Shown here in pieces: positions 48,127-60,061 of a stretch of 64,000 bases of DNA. This DNA is from Cellvibrionaceae bacterium 1162T.S.0a.05. GTDB taxonomy: Bacteria > Pseudomonadota > Gammaproteobacteria > Pseudomonadales > Cellvibrionaceae. Positions within the stretch are counted from its first letter, which is position 1. The number at the start of each line of letters is the position of its first letter. The translations under genes were made by a program, and so were the position numbers. The notes below the pieces were generated by a model, which searched no databases, had not been told where the DNA came from, and worked only from the letters and a program-made list of their open reading frames with translations. The stretch covers positions 909,501 to 973,500 of the forward strand of contig LANB01000001.1 of the NCBI GenBank assembly GCA_000964245.1, written 5' to 3'.

Positions 48127-48849
48127 ATGGTAAAAAATGCGCTGGCTGCCGTGCCAATTAGAGTATTGATTGTCGAAGACAACCGCGATATTTGCGGTAA
48201 CATCGCCAGCTATCTTGAAAAGCCTTATTCTGAAAATCACAATTATGTTCTGGATTTTGCCTACGACGGCGCAAGCGCAATGCATTTGGCCTTATCAAAT
48301 ACTTACGACGTGATTGTTCTGGATTTGATGCTTCCGAGAATGGATGGCCTCAGTTTCTGTCACACATTGCGCGAAGAGGCCGACCTGGAAACACCCGTGC
48401 TTATGCTGACCGCGAGAGACACCCTGGACGACAAACTGAAAGGCTTTGCCGCAGGCGCCGATGACTATTTGGTTAAACCGTTCGCATTACAGGAACTCCA
48501 TGTGCGCCTGCAAGCCTTGCACAAACGTAGCCACAAAAAAACAGAAAAAGTTTTAACGGTTGCGGATTTAACCTTGAATAAATCCACACTGCAAGTGCAG
48601 CGCGCCGGGCAACATATTGACCTCACCCCCGCAGGCATAAGACTCCTTCAACGCTTGATGGAAGAAGCCCCCTGCGTTGTCGCACGCGATGAACTTGAAA
48701 CCTTGTTATGGGCGGACGAACGCCCTGATGGCGATGCACTGCGCTCACACTTATACAAACTGCGGCAGGCTATCGACAGACCCTTTGCGCGCCCCTTGAT
48801 TCATACCGTGCATCGCATCGGCTACCGCATTGCAGAGGATGCTCCCTAA
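48127..48849 (+). CDS. OmpR/PhoB-family response regulator
   Basis: A 240-residue regulator. Receiver domain: IVEDNRD acidic pocket, phospho-acceptor Asp66 in VIVLDLMLPRMDG, and KPF switch lysine in DDYLVKPFA. The C-terminal winged helix (about 140-238) contains LTPAGIRLLQRLMEE and RSHLYKLRQAID. It shares a 1-nt overlap (TAATG) with the histidine kinase. It lies between the TonB receptor and the Czc pump; which one it controls is not shown by the sequence. Confidence 0.92.
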   Translation: MVKNALAAVPIRVLIVEDNRDICGNIASYLEKPYSENHNYVLDFAYDGASAMHLALSNTYDVIVLDLMLPRMDGLSFCHTLREEADLETPVLMLTARDTLDDKLKGFAAGADDYLVKPFALQELHVRLQALHKRSHKKTEKVLTVADLTLNKSTLQVQRAGQHIDLTPAGIRLLQRLMEEAPCVVARDELETLLWADERPDGDALRSHLYKLRQAIDRPFARPLIHTVHRIGYRIAEDAP

Positions 48850-50102
48850 TGTACCGGCACAGTTTGCGCAAGCGTGTCGCCATTGCCTTTGCTCTGTGCG
48901 TTGCATTACTGAGTGTGGTTTGGGGTTTCGCTTTCTTCACTGCAATTAAATTAAGCGAAGATCGCGTACTAACACGCCAACTTCAGCATGCAGTCGACAC
49001 CTATCCCTCTTTAATGACCAACCTTCGCGCCTACGAGAATGTGGACAACTTACCAGAATCCCTCAGGGAATGGGCGCAGACAAACCCGGCAGAAGGATTG
49101 TACGAATTCAATGCAGAAGAATTGCACGTTGCAGTTGTTTCTAGCGGAGATAAAACGGCTCCAACAGACAAAAAAACACAACACGCATATATCGTGTTTG
49201 ATGTTGCCGGAATCGAAGCTGCATCGTCAGAAGATTGGTGGTGGTTGCTTTTTATTATCGGCGTTGTAGGCACACTCGGTGTGATTGGTTTCGGACTGGG
49301 CCTTGTTATTATGCGCAGGGCCATCGCGCCTGTGGCCCAACTTGCCAAAGTGGTCGCCGATATTGACCCGGAAAAACTCTCGACCGATGATCATAAACGC
49401 ATAGCCTCCAGGCGCTTTGGCGATGATGAAGTTGGCCTCCTCGCCAGAACCCTTGAAAAAACACTTGAACGAATCAGTGAATTTGTTGAGCGGGAGCGAT
49501 ACTTTACCAGCTCAGCCAGTCATGAGTTGCGAACGCCAATCACAGTCATCACCGGCGCACTGGAATTACTGGAACAAAGTGACCTTTCAACAAACGATGC
49601 AGAAGTGATCGACCGCGTGCAGCGTGCAACACTCGAAATGAAAACCACGATTGAAATGTTTCTGTGTCTCGCGCGCGAAACCGACGACGGCTTGTACGAC
49701 GAAGAATTTTTAGTGATGCCACTGGTTAGCCAGGCAATCGATCAGCAACGCTACCTGTTAAAAAGCAAATGTGTAGACCTTGAAATTGACGACCAATCAA
49801 ACCCTATCGCCTACGGACACCCCCAGGCCTTTTCGATTGCAGTGAACAACCTGGTGCGCAACGCCTTCGAACACACCCCCGACGGACAGAAACCGATTAC
49901 GATTCAAATTAGGGAGCGTGAACTTTTCATCACCAATCAAGTTCGCAGCGAAAACAATGAACAACACGCACAAAGTGAGTCATCTCCATCAAACGGCTAT
50001 GGCCTGGGCCTGGGTATCGTTCAACGCTTATGCGAACGCAATGGCTGGTCGTTTTCTTTGCATTCCGATGAGACGCGCGTTGCTGCACGTCTTTCCTGGT
50101 AA
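48849..50102 (+). CDS. sensor histidine kinase
   Basis: A 417-residue membrane kinase. Two transmembrane helices (about 12-32 and 121-145) enclose a ~90-residue periplasmic sensor. HAMP linker RRAIAPVAQLAKVV, dimerisation helix SASHELRTPITVITGALELL (His225), then ATP-binding domain VNNLVRNAFEHT (N box) and GYGLGLGIVQRLCE (G box). Partner of the upstream response regulator by overlap. The sensor domain has no metal-binding His/Cys cluster, which slightly disfavours direct metal sensing. Confidence 0.92.
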   Translation: MYRHSLRKRVAIAFALCVALLSVVWGFAFFTAIKLSEDRVLTRQLQHAVDTYPSLMTNLRAYENVDNLPESLREWAQTNPAEGLYEFNAEELHVAVVSSGDKTAPTDKKTQHAYIVFDVAGIEAASSEDWWWLLFIIGVVGTLGVIGFGLGLVIMRRAIAPVAQLAKVVADIDPEKLSTDDHKRIASRRFGDDEVGLLARTLEKTLERISEFVERERYFTSSASHELRTPITVITGALELLEQSDLSTNDAEVIDRVQRATLEMKTTIEMFLCLARETDDGLYDEEFLVMPLVSQAIDQQRYLLKSKCVDLEIDDQSNPIAYGHPQAFSIAVNNLVRNAFEHTPDGQKPITIQIRERELFITNQVRSENNEQHAQSESSPSNGYGLGLGIVQRLCERNGWSFSLHSDETRVAARLSW

Positions 50103-50206
50103 AACTGCACGCATGTCGTACTTATTTAAGGCCATTTAGGGACTTACCTCTTGGAATTTACCGGCATTGTCATTTACACTTAAAAAAATTTATCGTATTT
50201 TGATTC

Positions 50207-50575
50207 ATGGCTAAGCGAACCTTTGCAATTTTGTTGATCCTGCTGACGGCATTCCAGTCTTTGGTGACGGCCGCAGATATTCATCAAATGCACCAAGATG
50301 GCGTGCAGCACATGGAATTCGAAGATCATGACCACTCACACGGTCAACTTTCAGACAAGGAAACAGCCGATTCAAATCTGGTTCTGAACATTGAAACTCC
50401 GGCAGATGAGCCTGATTGCCACCATTGCTGTCATTGTCACAGAAGCAGTGGTTACACTATTGACGGCATTCTGCCTTTTGCCAGCACACCTCTGCTGGCT
50501 AAACCTGCATTTTTCTATTTGAAAAAACACTTACCCATCGTTCTCTCCTCTCTTTTACGACCTCCAATCTTCTAA
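50207..50575 (+). CDS. small His/Cys-rich secreted protein linked to metal efflux
   Basis: A 122-residue protein with signal peptide FAILLILLTAFQSLVTAAD. The mature part has His-rich stretches HQMHQDGVQHMEFEDHDHSH and a compact DCHHCCHCHRSSG motif (about residues 73-85), well suited to bind Zn, Co, Cd or Cu. The C-terminus is hydrophobic (KKHLPIVLSSLLRPPIF). It lies 67 bp upstream of czcC in the same direction, as small periplasmic metal-binding proteins often do in czc-type operons. Exact family not recognised. Confidence 0.75.
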   Translation: MAKRTFAILLILLTAFQSLVTAADIHQMHQDGVQHMEFEDHDHSHGQLSDKETADSNLVLNIETPADEPDCHHCCHCHRSSGYTIDGILPFASTPLLAKPAFFYLKKHLPIVLSSLLRPPIF

Positions 50576-50637
50576 TCCCAATTCAAACATTTAAATTATT
50601 CTCTTAACCAGAGAAAGCCAAAAATCACATTGGGATT
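50574..50637. promoter_or_regulatory. long-range inverted repeat before czcC
   Basis: AATCCCAAT (50574-50582, overlapping the upstream stop codon) and ATTGGGATT (50629-50637, 5 bp before the czcC start) are exact inverted copies. In the mRNA they would form a hairpin enclosing 46 nt and place the czcC translation start next to the stem, so translation control is possible. Confidence 0.35.
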
Positions 50638-50642
50638 TTCAC

Positions 50643-51905
50643 ATGCGAAACCTTACTTTACCGCATAGGTGGTATTGCTGTTTATTCGTACTTTTTACTC
50701 TGGCAGGAACCTCGACGCAGGGTTTTGCCGAAACAGCATTGAACCTTGAATCGGCAATTTTAAAAACTCTGGAACAAAATCCAAAATTGTTCCAATACCC
50801 GTTTATTAAGAAGCGATTAGAAGCTGAAAAGCTAACAGACTCGCTTTCGCCGCCTGTTTGGGTGGAGATTGGGGTCGAAAATGCCGGCAACTCAAAAGCC
50901 GGAAATTGGAATGAAGTCGCGGAAGCCAGCCTTTCAATTTCATCTGTAATTGAAATTGGTGGAGAGAAGCAGCATCGCATTGCCATTGCTGATACCCGCC
51001 TTTCCATCGCGAACTTTCAACATCAAGCCCAAACACTTGATGTTCTTGGGGGGCTGACGATTGCATTCATTAATGGACTAACATCTCAATTTCAAATCAA
51101 TTTGGCTCATGAGGAAATAGATCTCACCAAAACCTTACTAGAGTCTGTTGAACGACGATCACATGCTGGCGGCGCATCCGAAGCTGATTTAATTAGGGTT
51201 CGCGCAAGACTGATCGAAGCAGAAATCAAACTCGATGGCTATAAAAACGCCTTACAAAGAAACATAATAAAAATCTCAAGCTATTGGAATGAGACATCAC
51301 CCCCTTATAGCAAACTTGAAGGAATGCTATTTAATATTCCAGGCACACCGCCATTTGAGGCCCTTTACGAACGAGTTCTTCACTCACCCACACTCAAAAT
51401 ATTTTCCGATGAAATACGGCTAAATCATTTCAGGCTCCAACTTGCCAAGGCTGAAAACAGAAGTGATGTTAACTGGAGTATTGGTATTCAACAATTTGGA
51501 GACTCAGATAGCTCTGCACTGATGGGGTCTATCTCAATACCGCTATTCTCAAAAAAACGTAATTCGGGCAATGTGGCTTCTGTATTGGCTGAGCGCAACG
51601 AACTCGAATATTTGGAGAAAGAATTAATCTCTGAATTGCATACGCAACTCTTTACGGCTTACTCGATATTCCAACAAAGTACAAATGCCGCTTACAAGCT
51701 AAATGAGGAACTTATCCCTGTATTGGAGCAATCCTTGAAAACAACGCGCACGGCTTATGAACGCGGACGCGATAACCTCCAGGGTTTATCCAATGCACAT
51801 AGCAAACTTTTAGCCGCAAAAAATGCAGCAATAGAAGCAGCTAGCACAGCCTTGATCAATCAAGCAATGATTGAACAACTAACAGGCCAAGCCCTCAGCC
51901 ATTGA
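50643..51905 (+). CDS. czcC: TolC-family outer-membrane channel of a Czc-type pump
   Basis: Outer-membrane factor of a heavy-metal RND efflux system, 420 residues with signal peptide. Long coiled-coil helices typical of TolC proteins are visible in two repeats (ALNLESAILKTLEQNPKL; RTAYERGRDNLQGLSNAHSK). It is the first gene of the C-B-A set, 34 bp before czcB. Confidence 0.88.
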   Translation: MRNLTLPHRWYCCLFVLFTLAGTSTQGFAETALNLESAILKTLEQNPKLFQYPFIKKRLEAEKLTDSLSPPVWVEIGVENAGNSKAGNWNEVAEASLSISSVIEIGGEKQHRIAIADTRLSIANFQHQAQTLDVLGGLTIAFINGLTSQFQINLAHEEIDLTKTLLESVERRSHAGGASEADLIRVRARLIEAEIKLDGYKNALQRNIIKISSYWNETSPPYSKLEGMLFNIPGTPPFEALYERVLHSPTLKIFSDEIRLNHFRLQLAKAENRSDVNWSIGIQQFGDSDSSALMGSISIPLFSKKRNSGNVASVLAERNELEYLEKELISELHTQLFTAYSIFQQSTNAAYKLNEELIPVLEQSLKTTRTAYERGRDNLQGLSNAHSKLLAAKNAAIEAASTALINQAMIEQLTGQALSH

Positions 51906-51939
51906 TGAGCCACACAAAAAAGAATTGAAAGGTAACAAC

Positions 51940-56017
<4,078 letters not shown>

Positions 56018-56022
56018 TTATC

Positions 56023-56976
56023 CTATAGCGACGCTGCCAACTGCTCCAACTTATCAAAGGAGCCTGTCCAACCGCCAGTCATGCCCAGCTTGGCCTCATG
56101 GAAAGTTGCACGCTCTTCATCCGTTGCGTCGCCTTCAATTTCCCAACGCAAGGTGATGCGCGTTTCGTTTGGACCCTCTTCAAAAAACTGCACAGTGGTG
56201 AGCATTTTATCCGGCCAGGTGGGCGCAAAAGGGGGCTTACATAAATTTCCGTTTTCATCGCAAAAATGTTGAACGTGAACGAGTAAATCATTCGGCTGAA
56301 TGGTTCGGTAAAGCGCTTTGCCAAACATATTGCTACCGTCGGCATTGCCCATTGCGTAAAGTAATGATCCGCCTTCGCGGATATCCACATGCAACAATTC
56401 CATACTCGACCCCGTCGGCCCCATCCAATGCGCAAAATGTTTCGGGTCCGTCCAGCAACTAAAAAGCAGTGCCTTACTTGCTTTAAAACTGCGATTAATA
56501 ATAAACACATCTTTTTGGTGTTGTTTTTCTTCGAGGAATTCGCCGAGCCTGTCCCAGGTTGCATTGCCGCCTGCGTCTTTAATAAATTGCTCGGTTTTCT
56601 TCGCCGCGTCGGCTGAATCGAAAGCCATAGTAAAATCCATCAGGGTTTGATTATTCACTTCCTCAAAAGTCACTGTCACACGAAACATCGGCCCCTGCTC
56701 TTCGTTCGCGCCGTGGTCGTAAACCAGTTTTGCGTGCTCCACCACCTCGTGGTAGGTGGTGATATTGGGGTAATCCACACCGTCCGGGCCATGCATGGTA
56801 TACACCCACTGGCCGCCCTTACGCACGTCCTTACTTTTGGTGGTAAGCGAAAAACCGCGCGGCCCCCACCAATTGCTAATGTGTTTGTCGTCCACCCACG
56901 CATCCCACACCAACTTCAGCGGCGCGTCGTAAAGTCGCACCAAACGTAATTCATTGTCTCTATTTGCTTTTGCCAT
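56023..56976 (-). CDS. tandem SRPBCC (AHSA1-like) domain protein
   Basis: A 317-residue protein made of two AHSA1/START-like domains: residues 1-160 (RLYDAPLKLVWDAWVDDKHI, NWWGPRGFSLTT) and 170-315 (NRSFKASKALLFSCWTDPKH, HWMGPTGSSMELL). Such proteins bind hydrophobic ligands and are often co-encoded with ArsR regulators. ATG 56976 overlaps the upstream arsR-like gene by 17 bp; an in-frame ATG at 57081 would lie well inside it. Ligand unknown. Confidence 0.88.
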   Translation of the reverse strand: MAKANRDNELRLVRLYDAPLKLVWDAWVDDKHISNWWGPRGFSLTTKSKDVRKGGQWVYTMHGPDGVDYPNITTYHEVVEHAKLVYDHGANEEQGPMFRVTVTFEEVNNQTLMDFTMAFDSADAAKKTEQFIKDAGGNATWDRLGEFLEEKQHQKDVFIINRSFKASKALLFSCWTDPKHFAHWMGPTGSSMELLHVDIREGGSLLYAMGNADGSNMFGKALYRTIQPNDLLVHVQHFCDENGNLCKPPFAPTWPDKMLTTVQFFEEGPNETRITLRWEIEGDATDEERATFHEAKLGMTGGWTGSFDKLEQLAASL

Positions 56977-57325
56977 TTTGCTTACCTTTTTGCGGGCCTT
57001 CCGCCTGCAGGGTTTGTAAATAATCATCCAGACGATCAAAGCTTTCTTCCCAAAATCGCCGATAGGTTGAAATCCAGTCATCCGCCTTTTTCAGTGGCTC
57101 CGCCTCCAGCTTGCAGGGCCGATACTGCGCCGTTTTCCCCCTGGAAATGAGCCTGGCGTTTTCCAGCACTTTCAGGTGCTTGGTAATGGCCGGAAGGCTC
57201 ATGTCATAAGGCTCCGCCAATTCCGACACGGTTAATTCCGTATTCGCCAGGCGGCCGAGAATACTGCGGCGCGTGGGGTCACTTAGGGCGGAGAAGACTT
57301 GGGATAGGGGGTCCGGGGTTGTCAT
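56960..57325 (-). CDS. ArsR-family transcriptional regulator
   Basis: A 121-residue winged helix-turn-helix repressor. Motifs are VFSALSDPTRRSILGRLA and the recognition helix MSLPAITKHLKVLENARLIS. No cysteine metal site is present, which fits the SRPBCC-linked ArsR branch rather than metal sensors. It is co-translated with the tandem SRPBCC gene. A perfect 22-bp palindrome just upstream of its start is the probable operator, so it should be autoregulated. Confidence 0.92.
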   Translation of the reverse strand: MTTPDPLSQVFSALSDPTRRSILGRLANTELTVSELAEPYDMSLPAITKHLKVLENARLISRGKTAQYRPCKLEAEPLKKADDWISTYRRFWEESFDRLDDYLQTLQAEGPQKGKQNGKSK

Positions 57326-57333
57326 GGAGCATA

Positions 57334-57355
57334 TTTAACCATATGGTTAAATACA
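57334..57355. promoter_or_regulatory. palindromic operator of the ArsR/SRPBCC pair
   Basis: Perfect 22-bp palindrome centred on TTTAACCATATGGTTAAA, 8 bp upstream of the regulator start codon. ACCATATGGT-type operators are known for ArsR proteins paired with SRPBCC genes. Confidence 0.7.
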
Positions 57356-57458
57356 AACACAAGATAGTATTTCGCCCCTTGCCATTTTTTTAATTTGTAT
57401 AGCTATAGCTTGGCATATTTACCTAAGCGTATAGCTAAAACTAAACAAATTCATGCAC

Positions 57459-57650
57459 ATGAAACAGGTTGCAACCAGACAATACCGAGAAAACATCAAT
57501 ACTGCCCGCAGCATATTGGCGGAGGTTTCTATACCTTCCGAAGGCTGGTGGCGCACCGTACGCAAAGCCTTTGGTTTGTCAGGTGCCCAATTGGCGAGCC
57601 GCGTGGGCATAAATCGCGGCGCAATCTCGTAGTTTGAAAAAGGCGAAGGC
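57459..57650 (+). pseudogene. mobile mystery protein A, truncated and interrupted
   Basis: From ATG 57459 the frame reads MKQVATRQYRENINTARSIL, then WWRTVRKAFGLSGAQLASRV and GINRGAIS, then a TAG stop at 57630-57632, then FEKGEGG. This is the start and helix-turn-helix of the mobile mystery protein A family, in which the stop position normally encodes a residue between S and (F/L)EK. Similarity ends about 20 nt past the stop, and the usual partner (mobile mystery protein B, Fic-type) is absent. The gene is broken and probably truncated by arrival of the adjacent restriction-modification genes. Confidence 0.75.
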
Positions 57651-57746
57651 GGAAAAACAAGATCATATTATTTTAAAAAAGCCTACTATCTTCATATAAG
57701 ACAAAAGAGGAATTCACTCTCAAAGAGAAGCCCGGAACCGAAGATA

Positions 57747-58661
57747 TCAAACTGCAAGATCTAGAGGTAAATCGCTTATATCTTTTAATCTCTTTCCTTC
57801 AATCATTGTATTAAGAAGATCAACGGCATCATCCTTATTCAAGTCATCGAGCGTTTTCATCAATTCATATAAAGCGAAGTGGTACACGCAATCCAAATCG
57901 CCAGTCCCAAGAGCCAATGAAGCCAAACGCGATGGTACAGGCTCGGCAGTTACGGAAACCACGTGAGGCAATCTTCCTTTTCTGTTCCTAATTAAGTTTA
58001 GAGCTTCTGTTCTTGTATTTTGCGCCCGATCAGTTCTCATCGTGAATTTACACGAAACACTTGCATGAATTATCTCAAGTGGATTATCAGGATTGTCGTG
58101 ATTTGCACTACGCAAGACCGCTTGACCACACGAAAAGTCATCAACAATAGGACAAACGTCATTGATGATTTCATCATTTTCGGGAATTCGAGCAACCACA
58201 ACATCAGGTGCGATCGTATACCCCTCACCCAAACAACTCCTAAGCTCTTTGTTTTCTTTAGCCAATCGGCCTAATTCAGCTAGATGGGAGTATTGAGCAT
58301 ATCTTCCAATTAGGCCGTCTACTCTAGACCCTACACGTTCAATTACCCAATTTCCCGGTCTTAAATGACCGAGACCTAAAAATGTCCTTCTTATAAATTC
58401 GGAACACTGATTTTCAAATTCATTACCAAGAGTTTGACCCTCTTTTTTCTTATCACGCTGTACCAGATTAACACCCGCCGACTGAGAAATTCGCAATGCA
58501 AGATCATTTGCAATAGAGACACTTAATTTTTGCCCTGAATCAGCATTACTCGAAATCCAAGTAAAGCCAAATTTCCTAAATGGGCTTGCAGTAAGAGTTT
58601 CATTAGCAATTAAAGCTTTATGGAATTTTTTCCTTTCTACTGAAATTAAAGCTTCACTCAT
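57747..58661 (-). CDS. NgoMIV-family type II restriction endonuclease
   Basis: A 304-residue endonuclease of the NgoMIV family (predicted site GCCGGC from family membership). The active-site pattern is visible: Asp153 in YTIAPDVVVAR, Ser203-Cys-Lys205 in HASVSCKFTMR, and Glu219 14 residues after the lysine, the same spacing that I recall for NgoMIV (K187/E201); Glu83 is the likely additional ligand. It overlaps the methyltransferase by 4 bp (ATGA). The region is visibly richer in A+T than the neighbouring chromosome, consistent with recent transfer. Confidence 0.88.
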   Translation of the reverse strand: MSEALISVERKKFHKALIANETLTASPFRKFGFTWISSNADSGQKLSVSIANDLALRISQSAGVNLVQRDKKKEGQTLGNEFENQCSEFIRRTFLGLGHLRPGNWVIERVGSRVDGLIGRYAQYSHLAELGRLAKENKELRSCLGEGYTIAPDVVVARIPENDEIINDVCPIVDDFSCGQAVLRSANHDNPDNPLEIIHASVSCKFTMRTDRAQNTRTEALNLIRNRKGRLPHVVSVTAEPVPSRLASLALGTGDLDCVYHFALYELMKTLDDLNKDDAVDLLNTMIEGKRLKDISDLPLDLAV

Positions 58662-59686
58662 GCTGCCACTCTTTTTCTTTTGTTAATCCTTTCAATAACT
58701 TCTCGTATTTGCTGACCAACAACTAAAGCAACTGGTGGAGGAAAAGCATTTCCAACCTGTCTATATGCGTGAGTTTTCTTACCGACAAACTCCCAAAAAT
58801 CAGGAAACCCTTGAAGTCTCGCTGCCATTCGAACGTTTAAAAGAGGCATTTCTTCAAAACCCTCACGAATAGTGCCATCTTTAAGCAACGCCCCCCTGAA
58901 ACCGCGCGATGGAATTTCATCAGAGTCACCAACTCTATGGGCGTTTACAAACAAATTTTGCCATTGTTTTTTTGCTCTTGACGGCCCTAAATCTGGGCCA
59001 CCATGTTTTTTAGAACCGCCGACAAGAGTTGGAGCGATCTGATTTGCTTTTTGTGCCCAAGCTTTCGCACCACACCATCCTTTTGAAGCCATAATGTCAT
59101 ATAAACACTCTCCAACGCTTGGAGCAGGGATTTCAAGTGGCTCAGGCCAATCATATAAGTCGAAATATTCTTCTTGAAAGGCAACAAGAACCACACGAGG
59201 ACGTAGCTGAGGCACGCCGAAATCACTGGCTTGCAGTAATTTCCACTCGCTCTGATAACCCAGCCTTCTCAAGCGAGACGATATTTTGTTTCTATACCCT
59301 TCAAATTTGGATTCATAAAGCCCGGGTACATTTTCAAGCATAACAGCTGTTGGACGCACCTCCCTCACTATATCCAATGCTACCGGGAATAAATCTCGTT
59401 CGTCTTCTTGTCCGAGTTGCAGCCCTGCTTTACTGAATGGAGGGCACGGCACACCCCCAGCAACGAGATCAATCCCACCCCTATAATCTTTAGCTCTTGT
59501 CCTAGAAAAATGCCTTAAATCAGTTTCGAGAATATCTCCCCAACCCAAACTTAGATTATCATTGTTAAACCTGAGCGTTTTGCACGCGTATTCATCTATT
59601 TCAATGAGTACTTCGTGATGAATTCCAGCTTGGTGAAGGCCTAACGCTTGCCCACCTGCACCTGCACACATTTCAATAGCTTTCAT
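58658..59686 (-). CDS. DNA cytosine-5 methyltransferase of the NgoMIV-type system
   Basis: Protects host DNA at the site cut by the partner endonuclease. It has 342 residues. C5-methyltransferase motifs in order: I MCAGAGGQALGLHQAG (SAM), IV GGVPCPPFSKAG with catalytic Cys81, VI MLENVPGLYE, VIII QLRPRVVLVA, X RQVGNAFPPPVALVVG. The target-recognition domain between VIII and IX is short. It is upstream of and overlapping the endonuclease gene, the usual order for safe establishment. Confidence 0.93.
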   Translation of the reverse strand: MKAIEMCAGAGGQALGLHQAGIHHEVLIEIDEYACKTLRFNNDNLSLGWGDILETDLRHFSRTRAKDYRGGIDLVAGGVPCPPFSKAGLQLGQEDERDLFPVALDIVREVRPTAVMLENVPGLYESKFEGYRNKISSRLRRLGYQSEWKLLQASDFGVPQLRPRVVLVAFQEEYFDLYDWPEPLEIPAPSVGECLYDIMASKGWCGAKAWAQKANQIAPTLVGGSKKHGGPDLGPSRAKKQWQNLFVNAHRVGDSDEIPSRGFRGALLKDGTIREGFEEMPLLNVRMAARLQGFPDFWEFVGKKTHAYRQVGNAFPPPVALVVGQQIREVIERINKRKRVAA

Positions 59687-60061
59687 AGATACCTTACTAT
59701 AAGTTTTATTTTGTGATTAGAATCATATTGAATTCTATACCAAGGCATAAATGAATTAAATATTTCAACCGAAAAATACTGTATAGATATACATATTCAT
59801 ATGTTTTCCCTTCTTTCACCATTAACCCGCCTTGCCACTGCCTCAACTGGTTAAACAATATACACCCCCCCACCACCTTAAAATAACTGAGGGCCACGAC
59901 AAGTAGCTGTATGGCAAAGACACAAATGCCTATATCAGCATTGTGTCTCCCGGTCTCCATAATCAAAGGAAACTCATAATCTACTTGTACAAGAAACCGG
60001 ATCAAAAATGTCAGAGTCATTGATTCCAGTAATCTGCTGGATAAAAATACCAACCCAAAAC
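59687..60061. other. 375-bp AT-rich gap upstream of the methyltransferase
   Basis: No supported gene. A 115-codon minus-strand frame exists here, but its composition is hydrophobic and irregular, and it has no ribosome site. The promoter of the restriction-modification pair must lie here; no clear control-protein box was seen. Confidence 0.5.

Noticed and set aside
48127-50102. Assignment of the two-component system as CzcRS
   Set aside because: The kinase sensor lacks a metal-binding cluster and the pair follows the TonB receptor closely; the link to czc is only proximity.
59706-60053. 115-codon minus-strand frame next to the methyltransferase
   Set aside because: Irregular hydrophobic composition, no ribosome site, no family.
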